NCBI GenBank assembly: GCA_000611775.1
Contig: KK106984.1
Span: 1,518,364-1,582,363, forward strand
DNA: 64,000 bases
DNA from: Umbilicaria muhlenbergii
Lineage: Eukaryota > Ascomycota > Lecanoromycetes > Umbilicariales > Umbilicariaceae
Reading direction: 5' to 3'
The notes under the pieces were generated by a model. It was given only the letters and a program-made list of their open reading frames with translations. It ran no database searches and had not been told where the DNA came from. This document shows positions 42,094-52,478 of this stretch, one piece after another. Within the stretch, counting starts at the first letter, position 1; every line of letters begins with the position of its first letter. The position numbers and the translations under genes are program-made.

Positions 42094-43554
42094 CTATCCA
42101 TAGTTTAAATATCTTACACCCTCAGGGCACACCTCTCGCAAAGGGTTTTTCCCTCCGTGCAGTATGTAGTTCAAAATGTCCGAGTCCATGTTTTCATTCT
42201 CCCAGTATAACTCCACAAAATCGTCACCGACGTATTGTGTGAGATATTTGTTCAGTTGAAACTCTTTTAAGAGTGGAAGTGCCGTTCTTATGTCGTCAAG
42301 CATATGATCCCACCTGCCGCTGTCGAGCAGAATGTCCCCGAGTACCAACTCTTTAAGGGAACGGTGGTGGTTTAGAAAATTCCTCAGACCATCCTGCGTT
42401 GCGGAAAAGCCTTCGAGTAAAAGATACTGCAACTCTTTCGCCTCGAAAGATTCGTCAAAGATATCTTGGAAGTCCCAAATGTTATTGCTGGTGAATTGTC
42501 CCTTTTTCCCGAATGAAAGATCCAAAGTCGTGAGTTCCAATATCGAGGCAAGCAGACGCTTCAAATGCGTTATTGATCTCCCTAGTGCTGTATCCTCCAT
42601 GGAAACGATTCTCAAGTTCAAGACCTTCAGATGCTGAAAGATGCTTATGTCGTCCGCTGAGTATATGTCGGAGTGCAAGTACTGTCTTTGAGTATCGAAA
42701 ACAAAGTCCGGCACACCACCTCTCGTTGTGGGACAAACATCTAACCTGCGAATCCTGCGACCACTCATTGAGAGAGCCCGGACCATCGTCTGGTACTCCT
42801 CAGAGCCATCGGTATCCGCGTCGTTCCCTTCCTCGTTCGATGCCCATTTCGACGGTTCAAGGAACAAGGGATTTGAACTCCGGGCCACTGGACTCCCCCT
42901 GAGCCGCCGAGAGTTGAGCTTTTGCGCGCCCACCGCGGTATCTGCGCAGCTAGATTCCTCGTATTCGTTATGTTCCCACTCATCAATGATAGTTACACGC
43001 TCGAGATTCTCCAATGCCGTTAGACCAATGCAAAGCTGGGTTAGAAATTCCCCACTGCCGAAGAGTTTGAGTTGTTCCTGGGCCAGCTGGGTGTAGTAAC
43101 GGTAGCCTCGACGAACAATACCATATTTCCGAATATCGCCGTAGTCTTTGAAAGGAGCTTTTACAGAACCCTTGGTGAATGTGAGAAACTCATCCACCTC
43201 CACGTCGGGAGAATGTAATCGATCGCTTTTCAGATCTTCAGTAAGTAGCCAGGCCTGATCCCCAAGCTTCTCCAAGTACAACTCCGCGAACAGTTCAGGA
43301 TCGAAGTAGGAGGCATCATATACCAACTCTTTGACAGCCCTGCTTAACCGCTGATCCGAGGTTATGCTCTTGAACACTCTGAGATCGAGCTTGCGAGGCG
43401 ATATGTAGACTCTATTGAACAACCATCGGATCGCCAACGAGGACCACGGTCGACAGACGAGGCGGGTAGCCTTAAGGTCTGATTTGCGTAGGTGTGCCAA
43501 GATCATCGAGAGGACCTCGTTAGGTAAATGGTTGGTCGTAATAGTAGCGGCCAT
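42094..43554 (-). CDS. F-box protein (486 residues)
   Basis: A single exon starts at ATG 43554. The F-box is at about 8-50 (HLPNEVLSMILAHLRKSDLK, ATRLVCRPWSSLAIRWLFN), followed by the family mark VKELVYDASYFDPELF. The C-terminal half (about 290-470) has irregular leucine-rich repeats (FQHLKVLNLRIVSMEDT, LELTTLDLSF, LQYLLLEGFSATQDGLRNFL). It ends LHGGKNPLREVCPEGVRYLN; the paralog at 46063 ends LRHGGKNPLRDV. These proteins act as substrate adaptors of SCF ubiquitin ligases. It faces away from the oxidoreductase island at 44.0-45.9 kb. Confidence 0.9.
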   Translation of the reverse strand: MAATITTNHLPNEVLSMILAHLRKSDLKATRLVCRPWSSLAIRWLFNRVYISPRKLDLRVFKSITSDQRLSRAVKELVYDASYFDPELFAELYLEKLGDQAWLLTEDLKSDRLHSPDVEVDEFLTFTKGSVKAPFKDYGDIRKYGIVRRGYRYYTQLAQEQLKLFGSGEFLTQLCIGLTALENLERVTIIDEWEHNEYEESSCADTAVGAQKLNSRRLRGSPVARSSNPLFLEPSKWASNEEGNDADTDGSEEYQTMVRALSMSGRRIRRLDVCPTTRGGVPDFVFDTQRQYLHSDIYSADDISIFQHLKVLNLRIVSMEDTALGRSITHLKRLLASILELTTLDLSFGKKGQFTSNNIWDFQDIFDESFEAKELQYLLLEGFSATQDGLRNFLNHHRSLKELVLGDILLDSGRWDHMLDDIRTALPLLKEFQLNKYLTQYVGDDFVELYWENENMDSDILNYILHGGKNPLREVCPEGVRYLNYG

Positions 43555-44007
43555 AATGGTTGCTTCTATACCGATTCCCTAGCCGATGTTGTGCCGGCAC
43601 GATTAGCCTAGGGATGGTGGGTACGTGTTGAGGATGTGGATTTCGGAAACACGTTGTGCTGTGTTGAAGCGTTCTGGTTAACGATTCTGCAGGACTGCAT
43701 TGGACGCGTGACGGGTAAGAGGTGACAACGCGAGGGCCTGAGGGCTGAAGGACAAAAGAGGTGGCACACTTCCTCCAAAGAACCATGAAATAGGCACATG
43801 CGCAACAGCAATCACACAGGAACAGTTTACTCTCCATTTCTAAAAGTTAGAAGATACATAGATTATATGCTAAAGTTATATCTATAAAAATCCAACATCT
43901 TCAAAGTAACTTTGGGCAGTGCTGCAGCTGTTGCAATTCAGGTCATCAATTATTCGCGTATTTTGAAGAGTGCCAGATATTTTATCCCAGCCTCAGGCGC
44001 CGAGAGC
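43555..44007. other. Upstream region of the F-box gene
   Basis: This is promoter and leader of the minus-strand F-box gene, with an A/T-rich part near 43840-43900. No gene is seen. Confidence 0.45.
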
Positions 44008-44037
44008 GCGTCCGGAGGCGGTCAGTTGGCAGAATTC
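44008..44037 (+). repeat. 30-bp direct repeat, left copy
   Basis: GCGTCCGGAGGCGGTCAGTT, then GGCAGAATTC. The second copy is at 45889-45918 with two mismatches. The pair brackets the monooxygenase relic and the FMN reductase gene. Confidence 0.8.
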
Positions 44038-44369
44038 GGCAGCATCAACAGTGGTCTCAGAATAGAAGTGACACGCTTCAGATCGTTGTGACAACAGTCG
44101 AGGTAAGGTTTCGCGAAGATCTTGGGCGAGATCTTATTTTCCTAAGTCTATGCCACTCCGTGATCCACGTCTTACGATGTAGATCTGGAAGCCTTCGAAC
44201 AGAACGAATTCGCGTAGCGCAAACTGGCCGCTTTCAGGATGAAATTCCACCATCCTTGGTCTCGGGTGGACGAGTCCTGGTCGAGCTCAAACATGGTAAG
44301 ATTACATTGCATCCTACTATGCTGAAGGATGTGAGCTAGTGTCAGACCTCCAGGACCAGCTCCAACCAT
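44038..44369 (-). pseudogene. FAD-dependent monooxygenase fragment (N-terminal part only)
   Basis: The minus strand starts MVGAGPGGLTLAHILQ, the FAD-binding GxGxxG motif, followed by MFELDQDSSTRDQG. In a shifted frame it continues FHPESGQFALREFVLFEGF, matching the LDLHPESGQ-ALREAGLF block of salicylate- and tetracycline-hydroxylase-like enzymes. Shortly after comes a third frame, DLAQDLRETLPRLLS, like the EIDR-DLRK-LLDSL block. At least two frame changes and no C-terminal half make it a pseudogene. It is host-gene debris rather than a mobile element. The neighbouring intact FMN reductase could once have worked near it, which is speculation. Confidence 0.7.
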
Positions 44370-44781
44370 GGCTTTATGTTAGAGAGAACCGGCTTGTAGA
44401 ACGATCCATTCTGAGATACCCAGTATATGGCGAAGCACCGAAGCGATATGTAGGGCTCGACTCTGATCTTAAGATGACCACATCCTGCGACAAGCCGACT
44501 GAGAGGTTAATTCTAATATCGACTGTCACGGGAGACAAGCTTGTCAACTGAAACGCGGTAGGGTTATTGGACAGTAACTAAACCGTCTTAAAGGATTCTA
44601 GTGGGGTGCCCTATCCTTCTATCTGCATGAAAGCTAACTCTCTATTGGCCAGCGCGCAACTTGACACACTTGACTTCGTTGGAGTTTGGAGCTGTCCTCT
44701 TCTATAAAGGATGCACGCAAGCCGGTTCTACATGTCACAAAAGCTTGTCTAAATCTCCTACTGCATCTCTACCAGTCCGTC
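44370..44781. other. Intergenic stretch before the FMN reductase
   Basis: The reductase frame is open upstream to 44686, but without family sequence. No other feature is visible. Confidence 0.45.
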
Positions 44782-45417
44782 ATGTCATCTGTTACACTAC
44801 CTTCTATCGGTGTCATTCTCTGTTCCTCAAGACAGCCACGGGTTTGCCCCCAGGTGGCAGCATTCGTAATCCAAACCTTTGAACGCTGGACTTCTTCCTT
44901 ATCTACCGAATCGTACGCATCACCTCCAGCCAGTCTCCACCTGATCGACCTGGCTGCGTGGAACCTCCCGCTCTTCGACGAGCCGAATATCCCGTCTCAG
45001 ATCACCAGTCATACAGAGTACAGCCACACGCATACCCGCGCCTGGAGCCAAGAGATCCAGAAATACTCCGCTTTCATCTTCATTCTGCCTCAGTACAATT
45101 GGGGATATCCTGCCGTGATCAAGAATGCTATCGACTATCTATACCACGAATGGCAGGGAAAGCCCGCTATGATCGTTAGCTACGGTGGTCATGGCGGCGT
45201 GAAAGGTGCCGGCCAGTTGCGTCAGGTTCTCCATGGTGTTCGCATGAACGTCGCCGAAACTATGCCTGCCCTTGCGTTTCCGTCGAAGCAGACGCTACTG
45301 CAAGCGACGAAGGGAGAGCCATTGAATCTGCTTGGAGAAGCTGGAATATGGGATCCGGAACGGAAGGATGTTTGTAAAGCCTTCGAGGAGTTGATGGTAC
45401 TTGTAACTTCAACTTAG
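44782..45417 (+). CDS. NADPH-dependent FMN reductase (flavodoxin-like)
   Basis: The start chosen is MSSVTLPSIGVILCSSRQPR at 44782, where the family begins; 211 residues is the usual length. The FMN phosphate loop is GVILCSSRQPR, which replaces the common GS(x)R. LIDLAAWNLPLFDEPNIP, the typical PLYDE-P region, then FIFILPQYNWGYPAVIKNAI (the P-YN-G-P--LKNAID signature) and MIVSYGGHGGVKGAGQLRQV follow. It should reduce FMN or quinones with NAD(P)H in the cytosol. It lies inside a segment bracketed by a 30-bp direct repeat, next to a monooxygenase relic and between two F-box paralogs. Confidence 0.92.
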   Translation: MSSVTLPSIGVILCSSRQPRVCPQVAAFVIQTFERWTSSLSTESYASPPASLHLIDLAAWNLPLFDEPNIPSQITSHTEYSHTHTRAWSQEIQKYSAFIFILPQYNWGYPAVIKNAIDYLYHEWQGKPAMIVSYGGHGGVKGAGQLRQVLHGVRMNVAETMPALAFPSKQTLLQATKGEPLNLLGEAGIWDPERKDVCKAFEELMVLVTST

Positions 45418-46062
45418 GTTTGAAGGGGTTCGAGACGCGTTAGGAGTAGTACAAGAGGGCAGATATCTATGTCAACACTGCCTTGTACGTTTAACATTAA
45501 GACGTGTCTGAAAGATTCTTCTTTCCTCATTTCCTCATCCGCAAGAGGCACAAATGTCACGTTGAAGGAGGTGGCTGTATTCAAGGCAGCAGGCTTGGCT
45601 ACAGTTTAGTTGAAATAGCACCAAGTAAATATACCGGAGTGCCAAGGCAGCTAGAATGAGCTCCCAGGGGAAAGAAGGGTGTGTTGGGCCTTGTGGTTGT
45701 TTAGAAAATCCTAATACCTTATATGACTTGGAAGGTACCTTAGCATTCAACAAACCGAAGGAGGCGTGGGAGGGCAGCAGAAGATAGAGGTGCCGCGAAG
45801 TCAAGGCTAGCCGAATGCGGCACGCTTTACCGTATAAAGTAAGGTCTCTGCACACGTACTACGCGAGGACGCCTTGGACGCCTCAGACGCGTCCGAAGGC
45901 GGTGAGTTGGCAGAATTCAGTCATTGAAATGGCACACAACCTCGACAACCTCGACAGCAGAGGCGAGCTTCGCTTTCTTCCATCTATGAAATTGTCACAC
46001 TGTTGTTCACTTTTGAGATAAGCATCTAGCTCTCCTTACGTCCACTAGGCTTGCCAAATACA
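45418..46062. other. Intergenic stretch containing the right 30-bp repeat
   Basis: No gene is seen. It includes the second copy of the direct repeat and the promoter of the F-box gene at 46063. Confidence 0.5.
45889..45918 (+). repeat. 30-bp direct repeat, right copy
   Basis: GCGTCCGAAGGCGGTGAGTT, then GGCAGAATTC, in the same orientation as the copy at 44008-44037, 1.88 kb away. Confidence 0.8.
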
Positions 46063-47328
46063 ATGGTGCCTGCGCCGCAAGAGATCTGTAAGCCGGTCTG
46101 GCATCGCGACTTGCCGGACGAGTTATGGGCAATGGTGCTCCAATTCTTGATGAAGGTGCATGTCAAATCGGCCCGGCTTGTATGCAAGAGATTCGATGCT
46201 TTGGCCATACCGCTACTTTACAACGTCATCGTCATGGCCCCTCACCGCAAAGATCTCGAGGTGTTCGATGCCATAGCTGAGCATGAGGTGTACAGCAAAT
46301 GTGTCAAGGAGCTGGTCTACAGCGCAGCGGAGTTCGAGCACTACGATCTCGAACAATACGAGGCTGATTTACGCCATCAAGTTTTTGAGGAAGATGAAAG
46401 TCAACTACTTACAAAGGCAGTTGTGGTGCAGGGATACACGATGCATAAAAGATATGCGATTGAACAGGGGGAGGTTCTGGAGGACCATGAAGATTTCGCC
46501 CATCTGTGCATGAATCTGCGGAACCTCGGGAGACTAGAGAGGATTACGTTCCTTAACAATTGGTACAAATCTCTGACTACGGAGGAAAGTCTCTCGCTTT
46601 ACGCCTGGAGCGTGTTGGATCCACTGCCCAGGAGTCATGGCTTTGTCCAGAGACACTGGAATCCACTTCACCTAGAACCTCAGATTGCGGACTCCATCTC
46701 TATGCAACTAGCCCTCATGACCGTCCTTCGAGCCCTTTCGATCACCCAGACAAGAGTCAAGCAGATTATTCATTACGACAGTATCCCACAGTCGCTCTTC
46801 AGTACTACTATGATGTCCGAAGCAACATTGAGACACGCAATCCAGGTGTTTCAGCACCTCCGAAAACTTGTGCTGGCCTTTACTTGGCGGAGCTGCTCCA
46901 CAGATATACGGAACTTTGCCAAAGCCTTGAGCGCAGCGGCAAGATTACAAGATCTCCATTTCAGATTCGATATCCCGTACAATGAGCCATGCACAGGCTC
47001 TATTGGGGCCGTCTTTGGACATCAAACTTGGCTGCACCTTAGTGCTCTAGAATTAGGAGGCTTTTCTCTCAGCTTCGCTGAACTGCAAGATTTTCTTCGT
47101 CGACACGCAGAAACCCTCCGCCGTATGACTTTATACCGCTGCAACCTTCAAGATGGCACCTGGACTAACGTGGTCGACTTCCTGCGTTCAGATCTGAAGT
47201 TGTCGAAGTGTAGTATTACCAACATTCGGGACGCTGATGGGAACAAAATTCCATATTTTTTGCTCGATTCGCAAAAATTGACCGAATATCTTCGGCACGG
47301 TGGCAAGAACCCCTTGCGGGACGTCTAG
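46063..47328 (+). CDS. F-box protein (421 residues)
   Basis: The frame opens at a TTG (46051), but the first ATG is 46063 (MVPAPQEICKPVWHRDLPDE). The F-box is at about 16-58 (LWAMVLQFLMKVHVKSARLV, CKRFDALAIPLLYNV), then CVKELVYSAAEFEHYDLEQY. The C-terminal half has LRKLVLAFTW, LHLSALELGGFSLSFAELQD, LRRMTLYRC repeats and ends LRHGGKNPLRDV. It is clearly a paralog of the genes at 42094 and 27637, in opposite orientation to its neighbour across the oxidoreductase island. It should be an SCF substrate adaptor; its target is unknown. Confidence 0.9.
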   Translation: MVPAPQEICKPVWHRDLPDELWAMVLQFLMKVHVKSARLVCKRFDALAIPLLYNVIVMAPHRKDLEVFDAIAEHEVYSKCVKELVYSAAEFEHYDLEQYEADLRHQVFEEDESQLLTKAVVVQGYTMHKRYAIEQGEVLEDHEDFAHLCMNLRNLGRLERITFLNNWYKSLTTEESLSLYAWSVLDPLPRSHGFVQRHWNPLHLEPQIADSISMQLALMTVLRALSITQTRVKQIIHYDSIPQSLFSTTMMSEATLRHAIQVFQHLRKLVLAFTWRSCSTDIRNFAKALSAAARLQDLHFRFDIPYNEPCTGSIGAVFGHQTWLHLSALELGGFSLSFAELQDFLRRHAETLRRMTLYRCNLQDGTWTNVVDFLRSDLKLSKCSITNIRDADGNKIPYFLLDSQKLTEYLRHGGKNPLRDV

Positions 47329-47922
47329 AAGCTGTCTTTCTATTGTTGCAAAGCTACAAGCCCAGAAATGCTATTATATCAAGAGATGTATGCCGTATCC
47401 ACGTTAATATCTAGCAGACTAGACATGGACTCGGACAGATTATAGTCGCAGGATTCACAAAGCCAGCACAGCGGGTCACAATGTCACGCCCCTATGGCAT
47501 CTTCAGAGACTCTTACACCGGCTCTTCTGCTCTGACACATTGGTCGTGGAAGAATGCGGGCATCAGCGTATAAAAGTTCGAAGCTCAAGACATCACGCAG
47601 CTCAACCTGGGACTGACGGTTTTCTTACCCATTGAGACAACTATCACTGCTGTACATTAGCTGCTCTTCAACCGCTGCCTCGAGCTGTCGAGAGAGAGAA
47701 CGTCAGTTTGCACAGCAAGAAGGGGGAGGGACAAGGGAGCATTGGAGATTTTATTTTCAGAACGGATCTTGCCTTCGCTGAACCTGAATTGTTTCCCCCA
47801 AATCATGCAAAAGCACTATAAGGAGCTGCAGAGGCGACTGCGAACTTAAGCTAGTGCGGGAGTCTCATCGATAGCTGCATTCCCCAAAAGGTACTATGAT
47901 GTGTCTGCGGTGGAGGTACTTT
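47329..47922. other. Intergenic stretch
   Basis: This is downstream of the F-box gene and contains short frames only. No repeat or RNA gene was noticed. Confidence 0.45.
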
Positions 47923-48165
47923 TCACACTGCTGCAGCGGAGGCCGAGATGGCTTTTGCCGTATCAACGACGTCTTTCTGCAGCTCTATACATAACGTGCA
48001 AATGTCGTGGAAGAGTATCATGCTTGGCTTGCTGAAGGATAGTGAAGGTCTGACAACAGAGCACTCAACCACATAATCTTCCTTCCCAGCTCTCCTGCAC
48101 CCTGATCTTAGCGTTGGATGCACCACGCGCACCCGAGCCCCTACCTGTACATCTGTTTTAGACAT
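47923..48165 (-). CDS. Doubtful small hypothetical protein
   Basis: This minus-strand frame could start at ATG 48165 (MSKTDVQVGARVRVVHPTLR) and would end AKAISASAAAV after 80 residues. Its opening, VGARVRVVHPTLRSG, reads like the beginning of a small beta-barrel domain. No family is recognised, and the frame may be chance. It lies just downstream of the PLC-X gene on the same strand. Confidence 0.25.
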   Translation of the reverse strand: MSKTDVQVGARVRVVHPTLRSGCRRAGKEDYVVECSVVRPSLSFSKPSMILFHDICTLCIELQKDVVDTAKAISASAAAV

Positions 48166-48233
48166 GACCTCGATAAAGTCCATATCTTTATCCAACAAGA
48201 TTTGCTATATACCTACTCATAATCCACAATAAC

Positions 48234-49703
48234 TTACATAGCCCTCTCCCTCAACTCCAACTTCGCGTTCATGCCCACAATACATCTAACCAGATCCCAA
48301 TTCCCATTATTTCCAACCCAATCACAGACCACAATCCCTGTACTCCCGTCTCCCATGTCTTGCCCATCTTGAGGCCCCTCCGGCCCCGGAATGCCTCGAC
48401 CAAGATTATGCTTCATGCATAGAAATTCAATAATCGCAGGGTTCAATTTCGCTGCGATCTTCTCCGGCCAACACCCGACTTTCCAGAAATTACTCGCACT
48501 CAGGAAATTGATATAGAACGGTTGTTTGGGCGGCGGTTCCGTGCTCTGCGGTCCGATGCCAGGTAAGACGCACACGCACTGTGCCGCGCGCTCTAGGTGG
48601 TCTTCCGAGTATTTGAGTTTTATATCTATGTTCTCTGTTTCCAGGACTTCGTAGAAATCCTGAACGCAAACATCCCCACTCGGGCACGTTCCGTCTGGAG
48701 TGTTGTCCGGCCAGGTTTCGGCGTTGATGCACCATCCCGCGCCGTCCCATTCGTTCTTCAGGCCGTCTTCGAGGGCAAAGCGCCGCATTAGCACGATCTT
48801 GTGCCTAGCTTCGCCGAGTGTGGGGATTCTTGGAGCGGTGAACCAGTGATTGATATCGCCCGCGTAGTGGTCGCGGAGAATGCGACTTAGTTGCTGATCA
48901 GTAGCGTTGCCTGTGCCTTCGCGCTTGACGGACATGATAACCGATTCGCTAGGATTACGGTCCAAGAAGGCGAATACTTCATTAACGAGGTCGCGGAAAT
49001 ACTTGGTGCCGGTCAGGGAGATGGGGAAGACGCTGTGCACGAGCGCCAGGCCGTCTTTGCTCAGGTCTTCGGGCTTTTCGGGCTGCACGCGGATGTCGAA
49101 GAAGCGGATGCCGTTCTCGAGTTGTTCGCGGGGCGAGACGGCTTGGCAGCGCACGGAGGGCAGGGCGCGGTGGCAGGTGGGGGAGTTGTGGGTGCCGGGG
49201 ATGGAGAGGGCGGAGAGGGGGGTCGAGTCTTTTAGTTCGAGCATCCATGAGGCGAGGTTGGCGGAGGAGAAGAGCGTCAGGTAGGAATGTTGGGGGAGGT
49301 AGATGGCGGTGTATTTGAAATGCGGGGTGGGTGTTAGGGGCGTTAGGGTCGTGGATTCGTTGGTTCGTGAGGGCACGTCGAGCCGGTATCGTTCGCCGGC
49401 GTTTTCGAACGTTAGGCGTAAGGTATCGGTGGGAGACCTTTCGGTGGGCTTGATGTTAGTTGGCAGGGTTTCGAATGCGTCGATTCTAAGGGAGGCATCT
49501 TCGTGGCTGAAGCTTTGAGAGTTTTCGGTCAGTTGAGAGGAGGACGGTGCCGTGACGTTGCTCGTTAAAGTCGTAATATTTCTCGTAAAATTGGATAGTT
49601 TTCCTCCACTCCCCGAGCCGGCTGGTGGTCCATACCGCTCGAGTAATTTGAGCTCAATCGGTGTTGAGGTCAAGTTGCGAATTGTAAGGGGTGGAGTATC
49701 CAT
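48234..49703 (-). CDS. PLC-like phosphodiesterase X-domain protein
   Basis: A single exon encodes 489 residues from ATG 49703 (MDTPPLTIRNLTSTPIELKL). The frame is open further upstream, but that part would translate a poly-G tract into poly-Pro and is probably leader. Residues about 160-460 carry the X domain: LSIPGTHNSPTCH with the catalytic His, GIRFFDIRVQ, LVHSVFPIS with the second His, FLDRNPSESVIMSVKRE, and WCINAETWPD. It is related to bacterial and fungal PI-PLC-like enzymes that lack Y and C2 domains. The substrate is uncertain. No signal peptide is seen. It is divergent from the DNA polymerase gene. Confidence 0.9.
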   Translation of the reverse strand: MDTPPLTIRNLTSTPIELKLLERYGPPAGSGSGGKLSNFTRNITTLTSNVTAPSSSQLTENSQSFSHEDASLRIDAFETLPTNIKPTERSPTDTLRLTFENAGERYRLDVPSRTNESTTLTPLTPTPHFKYTAIYLPQHSYLTLFSSANLASWMLELKDSTPLSALSIPGTHNSPTCHRALPSVRCQAVSPREQLENGIRFFDIRVQPEKPEDLSKDGLALVHSVFPISLTGTKYFRDLVNEVFAFLDRNPSESVIMSVKREGTGNATDQQLSRILRDHYAGDINHWFTAPRIPTLGEARHKIVLMRRFALEDGLKNEWDGAGWCINAETWPDNTPDGTCPSGDVCVQDFYEVLETENIDIKLKYSEDHLERAAQCVCVLPGIGPQSTEPPPKQPFYINFLSASNFWKVGCWPEKIAAKLNPAIIEFLCMKHNLGRGIPGPEGPQDGQDMGDGSTGIVVCDWVGNNGNWDLVRCIVGMNAKLELRERAM

Positions 49704-50129
49704 TATTGTCGACTGCCCGGGGGGGGGGGGGGGTGAAGGATGAAGGAATGCAAGGCAGCAACGCCTGATGAAAGCGGCTCGAGACTCGAGATCACTCCAG
49801 GAGGGCTGTGCCTTGGAAACAGGCGGGGCAGGCCGTGGGCATGACCTTGGCTCTGATTCGCCGGCGACCAAACTCGCTTCCACCTAGTGGCCCAAGTCAC
49901 ATGAGATCGCGTTCTCGTTTGCCGTCGCGCATGCAGGGATGCCGATTCACGAGTCCCGGGTCACGAGCCTCGACACTCCGTTCTGGTGGGGCTTCCCACC
50001 CTTTGTCCAACCCCAAGTGAAGCAAGCTGAACTCAAGCACATTGACACTCCATCTGATATCAACTCTTATCATCATTCTTATCCACGTGGCTTCATGGCC
50101 CATCTCGCTTTTTACAGATATTGGCCAAG
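49704..50129. promoter_or_regulatory. Divergent promoter with 15-base poly-G
   Basis: This separates the PLC-X gene from the polymerase gene. A run of 15 G lies at 49719-49733, inside the PLC leader. It looks genuine because unique sequence continues on both sides, but its exact length is uncertain. Confidence 0.55.
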
Positions 50130-52478
50130 ATGGAAGAAAAGGGCGTTCACAAAGAGGCTTTCTTCAAGGAGCTCTTTCAATTCGACAACGAGAAGGATGA
50201 TGAACCCGTAGACAGCTGCGATGTGGCGTCGGTTCTAAGACACTGCAAGGCAAGGGCCGCCCGCCATGTATCACCATTGCTGCCTTCAGTCAAGGACACA
50301 TTCCTTCGCTCGGTCAAGGCATCGACGCCGCTCGCTCGGACTATATCTGCGCCATTGCCTGGCTCCAAGACACAACTGGCTGTTGGGGTCGATGTTGTAT
50401 ACGAGACTCCACCACTGACGACAGTGACATTACGAAAGGCTTCGAAATCAATCGGAAGAACTACCTCGAGTCCTGGACAAAACGGCTCTCGCCAGAGGGC
50501 AGATGCCGCAAGCGGTATGCCAAAGGCCAGTAAGAAGCGGAAGAGAGGGCAGTCTCTCAATATGATGCCCGAATCACAGCAGATATTCAAAGGACTAGGC
50601 TTCTGTATGCCACCATAGGTCCAAAAGAGTTTAGTCAATAGCTCACACGATAGATTTCATCCCTGACAATGACATTGCCCCGGCTCGTCGTATGCGAATC
50701 AGAAAAGCCATGGAATGGGGCGCCATATGGATCAAAGAGTTCAAAGAGGGCGTTTCTCACATCATTGTTGATAAGGATCTGCGGTACGAGGATGTGTTGT
50801 CTTTTCTGAAAATCCAATCTTTACCTGTAGGCCTTCCAGCTACTGCGAGACAAGTCACCGCTAAGCCCTTGCAGGCGGACGTTGTTCTTGTAAACGAGGT
50901 CTATCCTTCCGAGTGCATCTCCTTTCGGTACATGATCAATCCGGGGCAAACCCATTATCAGGTCGATGGTTATCGTGAAGCCCTCGCTGCCGAGCAAATC
51001 GCATCCACAGCTCCGTCCTCAGATACATCGTTGGTTCTAAAGCCTGCTAATGGCGAACTTGTCCGGGCGTTACAGACTCCATCGCGGACAGAGGGTAGCG
51101 ACCAAGGGTCGGCAGCTCAGGAGTTTCTTGACGCCCAGGTCACAATGACCGCTACCAGAGAGATTGTCGAAGCTCACGTCGCCGCAGCAGTCACTGGCGG
51201 GTCTATCGGCAGATCTAAGGACGCCTTGGATGAAGCAATTGAAGAAGCCAGGCTAGTCAAAGATCTGGTAAGTCTGACTAAGACCACCAAAGAACCATAG
51301 CTGATCAAATTTAGCCGCTGGATGATGACGAGGACGGCGCAAGCCAGTCAACGGTATCTATTGATTCGGGTCAGGAGGGGAGCGATACGGAAAGTAAGAG
51401 GACTAAGCCAAAATTGAAAGGGTCTTTCGACACGTCATGGCAGGAGAAGTTCAGCTGCATGCATAAACATGATGGCGTCAACAAGCTGACAAACCCAAAC
51501 GCTCGGACGATCGAGGTGCTCCAACAGATGGCGGATTATTACGACCGCATCAAAGATCACTGGCGTCTTACCGCTTATAGAAAGGCTATTGCTGCTCTTC
51601 GGAAGCAAGAGCATAAGATTACGACCAAGGAGGAAGCATTCGCCATCCCGTTCGTCGGCGAGCGCCTGGCACTGAAGATTGAAGAAATTGTCTGGACTAA
51701 CCGTCTCCGAAGGTTAGACAACACTCATGCGGAACCGAATGATAAGGTACTGCAAAAGTTCCTGAACATATACGGTGTTGGGTATTCGCAGGCTAGCAAA
51801 TGGATCAGTCAAGGCCACCGAACCTTTGATGACCTACGTGACCATGCAAACCTGACGAACAATCAGAAGGTCGGCTTGGACCACTACGATGATTTCCTGG
51901 CGCGAATTCCCCGCGCTGAAATGGAATTACATGGCAAGCTTGTCCGCGAAGCGGTTCACCAAGTGGATCAGGATATACAAGTAACTATCGGCGGCTCTTA
52001 TCGTCGTGGAGCTGCCGACTCGGGTGATGTCGATTTCATCATCTCAAAACCAGACGCTCCGATTCACTATCTTCGAACGCTGATGCTCGAGACCGTTATT
52101 CCCAGGTTGTTCGCTCGAGGCTATCTAAAAGTTGGTCTTGCCACTACATCTAAGGAGGATGGCACCAAGTGGCACGGCGCATGTTGCCTGCCTGCTTCGA
52201 CTGTCTGGCGACGGATTGATTTCTTGCTTGTTCCGTGGGAAGAGCTGGGCGCCGCCATGATCTACTTCACTGGCAATGATATCTTCAACAGAAGCATCAG
52301 GCTTCTAGCTAGTAAAAAGGGAATGCGGCTGAACCAACGAGGTCTGTGGCGAGACGTGATCAGGGGTCCAAATCGAGACAGGGTAACGCAGGGCACTCTG
52401 GTAGAGGGGAAGAGCGAGGAAAAGATTTTCCAGATTCTTGGAGTACCTTGGAGACCCCCCGAACATCGGATTTGTTGA
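50130..52478 (+). CDS. Family-X DNA polymerase (Pol lambda/Pol4 type)
   Basis: Three exons (50130-50604, 50654-51267, 51315-52478) give 750 residues. The first junction, T|AT, makes FKGLGFYFIPDNDIAPARRM, the start of a BRCT domain (about 153-265). A Ser/Thr/Asp-rich linker follows. The catalytic core begins near 400: NARTIEVLQQMADYYDRIKD (8-kDa lyase region), AFAIPFVGERLALKIEEI and IYGVGYSQASKWISQG (helix-hairpin-helix). The palm follows: GGSYRRGAADSGDVDFIIS with the two metal-binding Asp, then RRIDFLLVPWEE with the third, and YFTGNDIFNRSIRLLA. It ends ILGVPWRPPEHRIC. These enzymes fill gaps in base excision repair and end joining in the nucleus. Confidence 0.95.

Noticed and set aside
49704-49883. 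Upstream extension of the PLC-X protein
   Set aside because: It would translate a 15-base poly-G into poly-Pro and lacks family sequence; MDTPPLTIRNLT at 49703 is the usual start.
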